Shown in pieces: positions 43,201 through 50,835 of a stretch of DNA of 64,000 nucleotides (positions are counted from its first letter, which is position 1; each line of letters starts with the position of its first letter). The DNA comes from Eutrophosalina sp902522775. Lineage in GTDB: Bacteria; Bacteroidota; Bacteroidia; Flavobacteriales; Flavobacteriaceae. The translations under genes and the position numbers were made by a program. The DNA lies in NCBI GenBank assembly GCA_902522775.1, contig CABYWQ010000001.1:310001-374000 (forward strand). Reading direction: 5' to 3'. The notes beneath the pieces were generated by a model that was given only the letters and a program-made list of their open reading frames with translations, did not search any database and was not told the DNA's origin.

Positions 43201-44526
43201 GATAACGATACAATCGTAGCAACTAACATTCAAACTTCTGGGGTGTTAGATGGATTAGTTAATTTAACTGTTCAAGTTACAGATACAACTAGTGCATTAG
43301 TTGCAACAAAAACAGCAGAATACCTCAAAGATGTGGTTTATCCAAAAGCGTATTACACCAAATCAAATATACAAGATCAAGGATGGAGTAATATCGACAG
43401 TATTGTTGTGGCAATTAAAGTTGAAACAGCTGATGTTGGTGGTACATACTCAGTAACAATTAAAAAATCTGAGAAGACCGGTTCTTTTCCCGGATCAACT
43501 AGTCAAAATGATCTTGTTTATACTGGTTCAATTGAAAGCGAAGAATTTAATTTAGATGATTTAGATTTTTCAAAAGTTCAAAATGGTTATAATAAATTTA
43601 TATTAACTGTTACTGATCAAGTTGGAAATATTGGCGATGAAAATATATTATATTATTTAAAAGATGATGATAGAATAATATTTTTAGGAGATTCTATTGA
43701 TCCTGAGTCTGATTACGATAGTGATGGCGTAAAGACAAAATTTGATGATTGTCCAAATACTAAGGAGGGTACTAAGGTTAATATTACAGGTTGTGAGTTT
43801 TTTGATTTACCTGTTTCTAACTTTAATGTCCAAGTAGGCAGTGCTACTTGTGTTGGTAACAGTGATGGTTCTATTAATTTAAGTGTTGAAGATGCTACTG
43901 TTGATTATACAGTGACGATTACAGGTAAGGATAATGTTACGATTACTGGTGATAGTAAAACAGCTTCAGTATCTGGTCTTGCCAAAGGAACTTATACGGT
44001 ATGTTTTAAAGTAGATGGTCAGTCAAGTTATGAGCAATGCTTTGATATAGTTGTTGGAGAGCCTGACAAGTTAAATGCTTTTGTTAGTGTGGATGAGGAT
44101 GATAAGAAGGTTAGTATAGCAATGAGTGGATCTGATACTTATAACATAGAGATTAATGGTAAGAAAACATCTGTTAGTTCTGATAGTTTTGATACAGAGC
44201 TTAATACAGGTTTAAATATTATAAAAGTGTATACTGATTTAGAGTGTCAAGGATCAATAGAGCAGGAGGTGTTTATTTCAGAGGATATACATTATTATCC
44301 TAATCCTACAAGTAATGATATTAAGGTTCATGTAGGAGGAAAGGATCAAAAAGTAAAAGTAAGTGTATTTAATACTGCAGGAGCATTAATATATACACAA
44401 GAACAAACAATAGAAGATGTAACTAGAAAAACAGAGATAGATCTGTCAAAACAACAGACAGGAACTTATGTTGTAGTTATCGAAAGTGAAACAGTTAGAA
44501 AAACCTTTAAAATAATTAGAGAATGA
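40213..44526 (+). CDS. T9SS-exported multidomain protein with HExxH metallopeptidase core
   Basis: A 1437-residue secreted protein. Residues 1-20 are a signal peptide (LFLGLFSLSSQ). An N-terminal region of about 350 residues I do not recognise is followed by HEKAH at 396-400, a zinc-binding HExxH motif. NPNEDMAES with Glu455 follows 55 residues later, a plausible third ligand as in lethal-factor-like gluzincins. Then come four Ig-like modules marked by a G-aromatic strand and DKAGN-type ends, near residues 589, 740, 904 and 1126. A thrombospondin type 3 calcium motif (DYDSDGVKTKFDDCPNT) starts at 1167. The C-terminal sorting domain (from about 1357, YYPNPTSNDIKV to the TGTYVVVIES-RKTFKIIRE end) directs T9SS export. 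A peptidase or surface-binding role is inferred. Confidence 0.8.
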   Translation: MKFQLTLFALFLGLFSLSSQKKFDVYVSGLKAGDSAQVTIQKSSESLLKKWAKTTDGSDVSLNFSLDDGKWALSIDATGYTYPTAKVINIPSDSNATITLTEMQTGSFNYSWSDDESAAGHSTQSYYSEPTEIIVLDKTVSVPNDYASIKLRNDFGVVLSDDIKSWSKEDSYRLYKMFTSLPFNENGEGNKVDFLTGEGVRGVFYLTDDEQYKDLTLASEGDLVNATISQSAFTYATPLVVTIDGIKGKFYSKRLYNVVVNYITDFASNDEMVDWIAEGSFGFRFMKPNDETETLMGEDSSNFQEFHDDEKMEILAMFEELPEGFHKQQGLKYMVRRINGQDHPQYKTAPAIAWTGSPDYLEDYDSVNNSKMYVIEWMEKAFTTGNIGYLHRLILHEKAHFLWAHTFDNKLKDDWADIGGWFKDPTSASGWSTYNTTESVSAYAHLKNPNEDMAESISFYITNPDKLLNVSVKKYEFIRDRVMHGTRYVAQIREDLTFTVYNLFPDYTFPGKVTSIDVEVTGDPEDDKQVKITAKLDSVDPQYDGASEIYARFSSSIGTIHDIRLNPVNGSLDSVLVGTTTFNKLEKSGYWTLSYFNVFDKVGNKRFENTSTLGLKLFINNPLEDVIGAQWNYDLEMKVVSDKFKGGNLDGTFRNDEGTDMQAIELTGSVYENRKMERVGFRIINPTLDDPNAQVYERQSWVSEFYKEKVVNDDIPKENEYESNKYIRAYMGVPEYYPSGYYSVSMINLFDKAGNGTDVIFSIDTSDVFINKSQKFKLFKDVRDSIYVKTNFPDYKKPEIDINNINITAEPTKPKAPDGETQVDITMLARDVSDYPGYEAGVYAVDIVLRDPLGNEFSYNTYNGTMQHPQLDGVRSGDEYGKYGNGDWKAYDFRILLPQGSAPGKWGISAATVWDRAGNFKSYNFVEYVRFDVIESDIVLTSPLEVEILEKHINAKNVDSISAKMSCVPCKGLNYVYTIYSRMGGGGAVVRGEGKFDNDTIVATNIQTSGVLDGLVNLTVQVTDTTSALVATKTAEYLKDVVYPKAYYTKSNIQDQGWSNIDSIVVAIKVETADVGGTYSVTIKKSEKTGSFPGSTSQNDLVYTGSIESEEFNLDDLDFSKVQNGYNKFILTVTDQVGNIGDENILYYLKDDDRIIFLGDSIDPESDYDSDGVKTKFDDCPNTKEGTKVNITGCEFFDLPVSNFNVQVGSATCVGNSDGSINLSVEDATVDYTVTITGKDNVTITGDSKTASVSGLAKGTYTVCFKVDGQSSYEQCFDIVVGEPDKLNAFVSVDEDDKKVSIAMSGSDTYNIEINGKKTSVSSDSFDTELNTGLNIIKVYTDLECQGSIEQEVFISEDIHYYPNPTSNDIKVHVGGKDQKVKVSVFNTAGALIYTQEQTIEDVTRKTEIDLSKQQTGTYVVVIESETVRKTFKIIRE

Positions 44527-45248
44527 AAAAAACCACCTACTTATTGATCATATTATTTTTAGTTTCATGTGGAGGAGGAGGTGATGATGATGGTGGAGGA
44601 CCACCCCCACCACCGCCAACACCCGATCCGCCTAGTGCAGCAAATTTAAGTGCACCATCAAATAATGATGTATGTCAGACTGGCACGAGTATTTCAGATA
44701 CTCAAAGTAATGTATCTTTTTCATGGACAGCCTCAGCCAACACTGACACATATGATTTAAAAATTACAAACTTGAATAATAATCAGGTAACCAATAAAAA
44801 TGATTTAACATCAATAAACACTTTGGTTACTTTGGATAAAGCAAATCCATATTCTTGGCAAATAACATCTAAAAATAGTGAGTCAACTCAGGTTGCAATT
44901 AGTTCAACTTGGAAGTTTTACCTTTCTGGCTCAGGTGAAACTAGTTACGCTCCATTTCCAGCTGATTTAAAATCCCCAGCATCTGGATCTACTGTAGCTA
45001 GAAATAGTGAAGGTAAAGTTAAATTAACTTGGACTGGCTCAGACCCTGATACTTCATCTGGTTTAAAATACACTCTATATATTGATAAAACCGATGGTAA
45101 ACAATCTCCAAATGACAGTTATAAAGAATTGGAATCTAATGAGTTAGAGGTTTCTCTTGATTCCGATACGATTTATTATTGGAGAATAATGACAACAGAC
45201 GGTTCAAACAGTAGTTATTCTACTGTTTATTCCTTTAGAACTCAATAG
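44523..45248 (+). CDS. Surface lipoprotein with Gly/Asp/Pro-rich stalk and two Fn3-like domains
   Basis: A 241-residue protein. The signal peptide ends in a lipobox LVSC (Cys16). The Cys is followed by GGGGDDDGGG, an acidic motif of the kind that sends lipoproteins to the cell surface in Bacteroidota, and a six-proline run. Residues about 40-135 and 140-241 each resemble a fibronectin type III-like fold (SWTASANTDTYDLKIT, LTWTGSDPDTSSGLKYTLYI, YYWRIMTTDG). The start overlaps the stop of the large T9SS protein gene (ATGA), so the two are coupled and probably work together at the cell surface. No enzymatic motif. The proline run would need EF-P. Confidence 0.75.
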   Translation: MKKTTYLLIILFLVSCGGGGDDDGGGPPPPPPTPDPPSAANLSAPSNNDVCQTGTSISDTQSNVSFSWTASANTDTYDLKITNLNNNQVTNKNDLTSINTLVTLDKANPYSWQITSKNSESTQVAISSTWKFYLSGSGETSYAPFPADLKSPASGSTVARNSEGKVKLTWTGSDPDTSSGLKYTLYIDKTDGKQSPNDSYKELESNELEVSLDSDTIYYWRIMTTDGSNSSYSTVYSFRTQ

Positions 45249-45323
45249 TCTAATTTAAGAAGATATAGTAAAAAAAAAGAGATAGATCTATTTAAAAAAA
45301 ATGATAATATATATTTAATAATG

Positions 45324-45381
45324 TGTTGTCAGAACAACAAAAGATAAATAACATTGTCTTAACATAAAAATATATAAATTG
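45324..45381 (+). promoter_or_regulatory. Inverted repeat and promoter-like sequence upstream of the 45387 gene
   Basis: TGTTGT-CAGA-ACAACA at 45324-45339 is a perfect 6-bp inverted repeat without a T tail. TTG at 45354-45356 and TAAATTG at 45375-45381 are 18 bases apart; the second is one T short of the -7 consensus. Together they could be an operator and promoter. Confidence 0.3.
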
Positions 45382-45386
45382 AAATT

Positions 45387-46094
45387 ATGAAAAAAATAAT
45401 ATTACTTTTCGTTTTAGTTACATCTCTTAATCTGTCTGCGCAAGACAAGTCTTATTGGATGTGTTATAATTTATCTGTTGAAAATCAAACAGATGCCAAA
45501 GAATTAGTAGATGCAGTTGATATGCTTATGAATGCTGAGGAAATGTCTATGATGCCATTTACTGTTTTTTTAATTCAAATTGAGTTTGCAAGCTCAGAAA
45601 ACGATTTTACTCATCAATTATGTTTTCTTGCTGAAAATGCTGATTATTTAAAGGGTTGGGGCCAAGGTCCAGGAGAGTTTGCTGAAAGTATGTATTTTGG
45701 TAAAGTTTTTGAATCAGTTGCAACTCCAGTTTCTGGTGTTTTAGCATCACCTCTAATTTTTGATCCTGCAAAAGCTGGATATGAATATTCTAATGTTTGG
45801 AGTATAAAAGTCACAGAAGTACCAAAATTTGCAAGTTTAGCTGCAGAGTTTATTGAAGCTAATTCTGATAATTTTGATGGTACAATTGAACTTCATGAGG
45901 CTATTAGTGGTGCTGAAAGTGGAGTAACACATTATATGGTAGCTAGATCAAACAACCTTGGAGATTGGTTGAGGGGAAGAGAAGCGGTTTTTGCTAATCC
46001 AAAATCACAGCCTTGGTTCAATAACTCAAATAAATATTCTGAATTCCTTGATTCATTTGCTGGAAGAACAATTAAGGTGTATTCACCAAAATAA
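45387..46094 (+). CDS. Secreted protein of unknown function with an internal duplication
   Basis: A 235-residue protein. The signal peptide (IILLFVLVTSLNLSAQ) is cleaved at about residue 19; no lipobox and no T9SS domain, so it is periplasmic or inserted otherwise. I do not recognise the family. The two halves look related: the first has NDFTHQLCFLAENADYLKGW, the second SGVTHYMVARSNNLGDWLRG, each after a helix rich in Ala/Glu. Two alpha+beta domains in tandem, as in dimeric alpha-beta barrel proteins, is my guess. A strong terminator follows, so it is monocistronic. Confidence 0.65.
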   Translation: MKKIILLFVLVTSLNLSAQDKSYWMCYNLSVENQTDAKELVDAVDMLMNAEEMSMMPFTVFLIQIEFASSENDFTHQLCFLAENADYLKGWGQGPGEFAESMYFGKVFESVATPVSGVLASPLIFDPAKAGYEYSNVWSIKVTEVPKFASLAAEFIEANSDNFDGTIELHEAISGAESGVTHYMVARSNNLGDWLRGREAVFANPKSQPWFNNSNKYSEFLDSFAGRTIKVYSPK

Positions 46095-46115
46095 TTTAAA
46101 TTTTATATTAGAAAT

Positions 46116-46139
46116 AAACCCCTTTTATAGGGGTTTTTT
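46116..46139 (+). terminator. Rho-independent terminator after the 45387 gene
   Basis: AAACCCC / GGGGTTT hairpin with a TTTTATA loop, followed by T residues to 46139. It separates the secreted protein gene from the cold-shock gene. Confidence 0.85.
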
Positions 46140-46214
46140 ATTATTGACAAACAAATAGAAAGACATTTAAAATTATTAGATAATAATTAGTAAATTAGGG
46201 TTCAAATTAACTAA

Positions 46215-46658
46215 ATGGCAAAATCACAGCAAACTTTTAATAAACTAGAAAGAGAAAAAAATAGAGCAAAAAAACGAGAAGTAAAAAGAAAAAAGATGCA
46301 AGCTCGTAAAGAAGCTAGAGAAAGAGGAGATTTAAAACAGGATGAGTTTGTTTATGTTGATCACTTAGGTAATTTTACTGATACGCCACCAGATCCAGCA
46401 GAAAAAGAAGAAATAAGTTTGGAGTCTATAAATTTAGGTGCTGCTAAAAATCAAGATTTTGATGAAAAAATACAGGGCAAAGTAACCTTTTATGAGTCAG
46501 ATAAGGGTTTTGGATTTATTAAAAATTTAACGTCTCATGACTCATATTTTTTTCATTTCAGTGAATGTAAAGACACCCTTGGTGTTGGTGATAAAGTTGA
46601 ATTTGATACTGTTCGAGGAGAAAAAGGTTTAAATGCTGTTAAAATAAACAAGATATAA
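46215..46658 (+). CDS. Cold-shock domain protein with basic N-terminal extension
   Basis: A 147-residue RNA/DNA-binding protein. Residues 1-50 are strongly basic and helical (REKNRAKKREVKRKKMQARK), 50-80 acidic. The C-terminal OB-fold (about 85-147) has the RNP motifs KGFGFI and DSYFFHFSE. The extended form is common in Bacteroidota and distinct from the 70-residue CspA type. It probably acts as an RNA chaperone. It has its own upstream region with the terminator of the previous gene, but I cannot assign a clear promoter box. Confidence 0.88.
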   Translation: MAKSQQTFNKLEREKNRAKKREVKRKKMQARKEARERGDLKQDEFVYVDHLGNFTDTPPDPAEKEEISLESINLGAAKNQDFDEKIQGKVTFYESDKGFGFIKNLTSHDSYFFHFSECKDTLGVGDKVEFDTVRGEKGLNAVKINKI

Positions 46659-46696
46659 ATGAACTATAATTTATATTATGTTAAATTTTATTTGTT

Positions 46697-47233
46697 ATGA
46701 AGAAAAAAATATTATACTCCCTATTAGCTGTAATTATATTTATAAGTTTATTTATTGTATATACAGTTACTAATCCAGTCAGTCCACTAGAAACTGTATC
46801 GTTAAAGAACAATAATATTTCTATAACCTACAGCCGTCCTTATAAAAATGACAGATTAATTTTTGGTGAAGAAACTGATGGTGCTCTAGTTCCTTTCGGT
46901 GTTTATTGGAGAACAGGTGCTAATAAACACACTTTTATAGAAACAGATAAAACTTTAATTTTTGGAGCTGATTCCTTGTCTGCAGGGACTTATTCAATTT
47001 ATACTATTCCTAACTCTCAGTCTTGGGATATATTTTTAAATAGTGAAATTTATTATCTTGGAATAAATCAACCACCCTCAGATTCTGATATTGTACGCTT
47101 AAAAGTTTTAACAAGTCAATTATTTAATCCTGTTGAACAATTTACAATCAATTTTTCTAGTGACTCTATATCAAACTATATTGATTTTTCATGGGATAAG
47201 ACCAAAGTATCTCTTCCATTTAAAGTAAAATGA
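46697..47233 (+). CDS. DUF2911 family protein with N-terminal membrane anchor
   Basis: A 178-residue protein: one transmembrane segment near residues 5-24, then an exported beta domain with ISYSRPYKNDRLIFGE, VPFGVYWRTGANKHTFI and LSAGTYSIYTIPN, all typical for DUF2911. Function of the family is unknown. The stop overlaps the start of the amidohydrolase gene by 4 bases, so the two envelope proteins are made together. Confidence 0.85.
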   Translation: MKKKILYSLLAVIIFISLFIVYTVTNPVSPLETVSLKNNNISITYSRPYKNDRLIFGEETDGALVPFGVYWRTGANKHTFIETDKTLIFGADSLSAGTYSIYTIPNSQSWDIFLNSEIYYLGINQPPSDSDIVRLKVLTSQLFNPVEQFTINFSSDSISNYIDFSWDKTKVSLPFKVK

Positions 47234-48408
47234 AGTTCTTTTCATTTAGATTTTTAATTAAGCTATTTGTTTTTTTTATTTCATTGTCCTTATTGTTATT
47301 GTTAGTTTTTGGGATTTCTTATTACACAATTGATAGAATTCAAAAAAAAAATAATTTAATGGATATTGAGGAGTACTCTCCTATTTCTACACTTGTTGTT
47401 CCTCAAAACCCCAAAACCAGATCTAAGTTTCCTTTTATTGATGTTCACAGTCATCATTGGAATATGCCAATAATGAATTTAGATAATCTCATTGAAGAAA
47501 TGGATAGTTTAAATATGAAATATCAAATTAACTTAAGTGGATCCGGCTTGGCAGTTTTTTCAGGAAAACAAGATTTAATGGATTTAAATTTATCAAAATC
47601 TATAAATAATGTTAAAAAAAATTACCCCGAAAGATTTGGTGTTTTTGTAAACCTTGATCTTTCTAAAATTGGAAGAAAAGATTTTAAGCTTAACACAGAA
47701 AAATATCTTTTAAATGCATCAAAGATTGGTGCAATGGGGCTAAAGATATACAAAAACTTGGGCTTAAACTTAAAGGATGGAGAGGGCAACAGAGTCAAAG
47801 TTAATGATGATAGATTGCAGTTTATTTGGGAAAAATGTGCTGAACTTAATTTACCAGTACTGATTCATTCAGGTGAACCGATAGCGTTTTTTCAAAATAT
47901 TGACAAGTACAATGAAAGGTGGCTTCATGCAAAACAACGCCCAAGTAGTTTCAGACCTTCAGATAAATATCCTTCATTTGAAATAGTTATGAGTGAGCAA
48001 TATAATATGTTTAAAAAGAATCCTAAAACAACTTTTATTAATGCTCATATGGGGTGGTATGGAAATAATTTATCCAAATTAGATCAACAATTAATTGATC
48101 TTCCTAACGTTTATGTTGAATTTGGAGCAGTAATCAATGAATTAGGTAGACAGCCAGTTTCTGCAAGAAAATTCTTTATAAAACATCAAGATCGCATATT
48201 GTTTGGAAAGGATAATTATAATAAAGAGGAATACTATTTATATTTCCAAGTTTTGGAAACAAGTGATGAGTACATTGAATATTTTAGAAAAAGACATGGT
48301 TTATGGAGGCTTTATGGTCTTAACTTACCAGACTCAGTATTAAAGAAAGTTTACCATCAAAATGCTCTTAAAATTTTCCCATCAATAAATTCAAATCTTT
48401 TTAAATAG
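47230..48408 (+). CDS. Membrane-anchored amidohydrolase (ACMSD-like, Amidohydro_2)
   Basis: A 392-residue protein. The first 30 residues form a hydrophobic anchor. The TIM-barrel metal-hydrolase domain has DVHSHHW (HxH ligands) around residue 75, LPVLIHSGEP with a third His, INAHMGWYG, and FGKDNY carrying the Asp. This pattern fits the amidohydrolase 2 family, which includes decarboxylases and lactonases; the substrate is unknown. Being extracytoplasmic is unusual for this family. Coupled by a 4-base overlap to the DUF2911 gene. Confidence 0.82.
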   Translation: MKFFSFRFLIKLFVFFISLSLLLLLVFGISYYTIDRIQKKNNLMDIEEYSPISTLVVPQNPKTRSKFPFIDVHSHHWNMPIMNLDNLIEEMDSLNMKYQINLSGSGLAVFSGKQDLMDLNLSKSINNVKKNYPERFGVFVNLDLSKIGRKDFKLNTEKYLLNASKIGAMGLKIYKNLGLNLKDGEGNRVKVNDDRLQFIWEKCAELNLPVLIHSGEPIAFFQNIDKYNERWLHAKQRPSSFRPSDKYPSFEIVMSEQYNMFKKNPKTTFINAHMGWYGNNLSKLDQQLIDLPNVYVEFGAVINELGRQPVSARKFFIKHQDRILFGKDNYNKEEYYLYFQVLETSDEYIEYFRKRHGLWRLYGLNLPDSVLKKVYHQNALKIFPSINSNLFK

Positions 48409-48411
48409 TCA

Positions 48412-48419
48412 TATATTTG
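48412..48419 (+). promoter_or_regulatory. -7 promoter box (TATATTTG) for ald
   Basis: TAnnTTTG ending only 4 bases before the ald ATG, predicting an mRNA that begins at or next to the start codon. Confidence 0.6.
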
Positions 48420-48423
48420 ACTT

Positions 48424-49530
48424 ATGATTATTGGGGTACCAAAGGAAATTAAAGAGAGTGAGCACAGGATTGGGATGACACCGTCAGGCGTTCAAACATT
48501 AATACAAAATAATCATGATGTATACATCCAAAAATCTGCTGGAGAAGGTAGCGGATATTCTAATAAAGATTTTTTAAATATTGGTGCCAAAATCGTTGAT
48601 AGAATTGAGGATATCTATAATATATCTGAAATGATAATTAAAGTTAAGGAACCTTTAGAAAGAGAGTATTCCCTAATTAAAAAAGATCAAATTATATATA
48701 CTTTTTTTCATTTTGCATCTTCTTTACAGCTAACTAAAGCAATGGTCGACAGTAAAGCTGTTTGTATTGCTTATGAAACAGTTGAAAACTTAGATAAATC
48801 TCTTCCACTTTTGACTCCAATGTCTGAAGTTGCTGGAAGAATGGCAGCCCAACAAGGTGCAAAATTTCTTGAAAAACATCAAAAAGGTTGTGGGATTTTA
48901 TTAGGTGGTGTTCCAGGTGTTAATCCTGCAAAAGCTGTTGTCATTGGAGGAGGAACTGTGGGAACTCAATCTGCTAAAATGTTAGCTGGTTTAGGTGCAG
49001 ATGTTACCATATTAGATATTAGTTTAGATAGACTGAGGGAGCTCGACGATATTATGCCAAAAAACGTAAAAACAAAATTTTCTAATCAATATAATATTAA
49101 GGAAGCTATCTCCAATGCTCATTTGGTGATCGGTGCAGTTCTTCTGCCAGGAGCCAAAGCTCCTAACCTAATATCAAAGGAAATGCTAAAAGACTTATCA
49201 AAAGGTACTGTTTTGGTTGATGTAGCAGTTGATCAAGGAGGCTGTTTTGAAACAACAAAGCCCACAACTCACAACTCTCCTACTTATATTATAGACGATG
49301 TTTTACATTACTCGGTAGCAAATATGCCAGGTGCTGTACCTATGACCTCAACCGAAGCATTAACTAACGCAACAGTTTATTATGCAATTGAAATAGCCAA
49401 TAAAGGTTGGAAAAAAGCATGTGTTGACAATAAACCTCTCATGAAAGGATTGAATATTGTAAATGGCAACATTGTTTACAAAGCTGTTGCCGACGCTTTT
49501 AATCTGCCCTACTCTTCTATCAAAATTTAG
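48424..49530 (+). CDS. ald: Alanine dehydrogenase
   Basis: NAD-dependent reversible deamination of alanine to pyruvate. MIIGVPKEIKESEHRIGMTP opens the protein; the catalytic region includes IIKVKEPLEREY and TFFHFAS, the Rossmann motif is VVIGGGTVGTQSAKM, and DVAVDQGGCFETTKPTTH is diagnostic. The protein ends with YKAVADAFNLPY. At 368 residues it is full length. It is followed after 3 bases by the oxygenase gene. Confidence 0.95.
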   Translation: MIIGVPKEIKESEHRIGMTPSGVQTLIQNNHDVYIQKSAGEGSGYSNKDFLNIGAKIVDRIEDIYNISEMIIKVKEPLEREYSLIKKDQIIYTFFHFASSLQLTKAMVDSKAVCIAYETVENLDKSLPLLTPMSEVAGRMAAQQGAKFLEKHQKGCGILLGGVPGVNPAKAVVIGGGTVGTQSAKMLAGLGADVTILDISLDRLRELDDIMPKNVKTKFSNQYNIKEAISNAHLVIGAVLLPGAKAPNLISKEMLKDLSKGTVLVDVAVDQGGCFETTKPTTHNSPTYIIDDVLHYSVANMPGAVPMTSTEALTNATVYYAIEIANKGWKKACVDNKPLMKGLNIVNGNIVYKAVADAFNLPYSSIKI

Positions 49531-49533
49531 ATT

Positions 49534-50478
49534 ATGCCAAATATTCCGTCTGTTAATTTAAGTGATTTTATTTCAGATGACTTGTCTTCAAAACAAGATT
49601 TTGTAAATAAGATAGGAAAGGCATATCAAGAAATAGGATTTGTAGCCCTTAAAGGACATTTTTTAAAAGACTCAGATATTAAAAACATATATAAATACAT
49701 TAAAAAATTTTTCGACCTTCCAAAGAATATAAAATGTAAATATGAATTGAAAGGTTTTGCTGGTCAAAGAGGGTATACATCTTTTGGCAAAGAGCATGCT
49801 AAAGGAAAAAAACATGGAGATTTAAAGGAATTCTGGCATTTTGGACAATATCTTGATGAATCGGAATACTCAAAGTTTGGATATCCAAAAAATCTAACTG
49901 TTAATGAACTTCCAGAGTTTAACAAAATTGGAAAAAAAGTATATAAATCATTAGAAAAAACATCTATATATGTGCTAAGAGCTATTTCTTTATTTCTTGG
50001 TTTAAAGGAGGATCACTTTGATAAATTCGTAGAAAAAGGAAATAGCATTCTTAGGCCGATTCACTACCCTCCTATTAAAACTAAACCTAGCGGAGCTGAA
50101 AGAGCTGCCGCTCATGGTGATATAAATTTAATAACACTGCTCATGGGTGCTCACGGAAAAGGATTGCAAGTCTTAACTAATGAAGGTAATTGGATTGATG
50201 CAATAGCTGAGAAGGATGAAATTATAATTAATGTTGGTGATATGCTTTCTAGATATACTAATAATAAGTTAAAATCTACTATTCATAAGGTTATTAACCC
50301 TCCAAAACAACTTTGGAAGAAGTCAAGATATTCAATTCCGTTCTTTCTTCATCCTGTAGGCACTATGAAACTAGATGTTTTAGAATCATGTATTAATAAT
50401 GAAAATCCAAAAAAATTTGATGATATTACCGCACATGATTTTCTAATTCAAAGACTAAAAGAAATTGGTGTTCTGTAA
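49534..50478 (+). CDS. 2-Oxoglutarate/Fe(II) oxygenase, isopenicillin N synthase family
   Basis: A 314-residue non-heme iron oxygenase of the DIOX_N/2OG-FeII family. The iron site is His/Asp in AAHGDINLITLL and the distal His in KSTIHKV; the 2-oxoglutarate site is the Arg/Ser of SRYSIPFFLHP. GFAGQRGYTSFGKEHAKG lies in the substrate loop. Members of this branch are common in marine bacteria with unknown substrates. No biosynthetic cluster surrounds it, so primary or amino acid-derived metabolism is more likely than antibiotic synthesis. The stop shares a base with the next gene's start. Confidence 0.85.
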   Translation: MPNIPSVNLSDFISDDLSSKQDFVNKIGKAYQEIGFVALKGHFLKDSDIKNIYKYIKKFFDLPKNIKCKYELKGFAGQRGYTSFGKEHAKGKKHGDLKEFWHFGQYLDESEYSKFGYPKNLTVNELPEFNKIGKKVYKSLEKTSIYVLRAISLFLGLKEDHFDKFVEKGNSILRPIHYPPIKTKPSGAERAAAHGDINLITLLMGAHGKGLQVLTNEGNWIDAIAEKDEIIINVGDMLSRYTNNKLKSTIHKVINPPKQLWKKSRYSIPFFLHPVGTMKLDVLESCINNENPKKFDDITAHDFLIQRLKEIGVL

Positions 50479-50813
50479 TGAAAAAATTAAACTCTCTTCA
50501 AGATTTAAAATCACTTATTCCAAAAGAATATAAGCCAGAGCTTAAACCAGTTGTAAAGCGTAACAAAATTAAACAAAGTTTACAGGCTCATTACTCCATA
50601 AAGGGAAGAGCCGGCAAACCTGTAATTATTTTAAAAGGTTTTATGGGTTTAAATAGAAATGAATTAAGAAGTTTATCAAAACATATTAAAAATAAACTTG
50701 GTATTGGTGGAAGCATTAAAAATAATGAGATGTTTTTTCAAGGAGATAAAAGAGAGGGGATTATATCAATTTTAGAATCAGAGGGTCATTATGTAAAGAG
50801 AATTGGGGGTTGA
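50478..50813 (+). CDS. SUI1/eIF1-like translation factor (YciH type)
   Basis: A 111-residue protein with the SUI1 fold. KGRAGKPVIILKGFMG is the conserved loop, and the C-terminal LGIGGSIKNNEMFFQGDKREGI matches the YciH/eIF1 pattern. It probably influences start codon selection or non-canonical initiation, which is of interest in a genome with leaderless mRNAs and TTG starts. It starts one base into the previous stop (TAATG), so it is translated from the ald-oxygenase mRNA. Confidence 0.9.
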   Translation: MKKLNSLQDLKSLIPKEYKPELKPVVKRNKIKQSLQAHYSIKGRAGKPVIILKGFMGLNRNELRSLSKHIKNKLGIGGSIKNNEMFFQGDKREGIISILESEGHYVKRIGG

Positions 50814-50835
50814 TTGTACTTTTCCTTAATTTTTA

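Noticed and set aside
44574..44640. GC-rich repeat in the lipoprotein gene that could form a hairpin
   Set aside because: It is explained by the Gly/Asp and Pro codon runs of the export tail and stalk; no T run follows, so it is not a terminator.
46144..46170. TTGACA sequence before the cold-shock gene, resembling a sigma-70 -35 box
   Set aside because: Bacteroidota promoters do not use this -35/-10 pattern and no TAnnTTTG box lies at a fitting distance.
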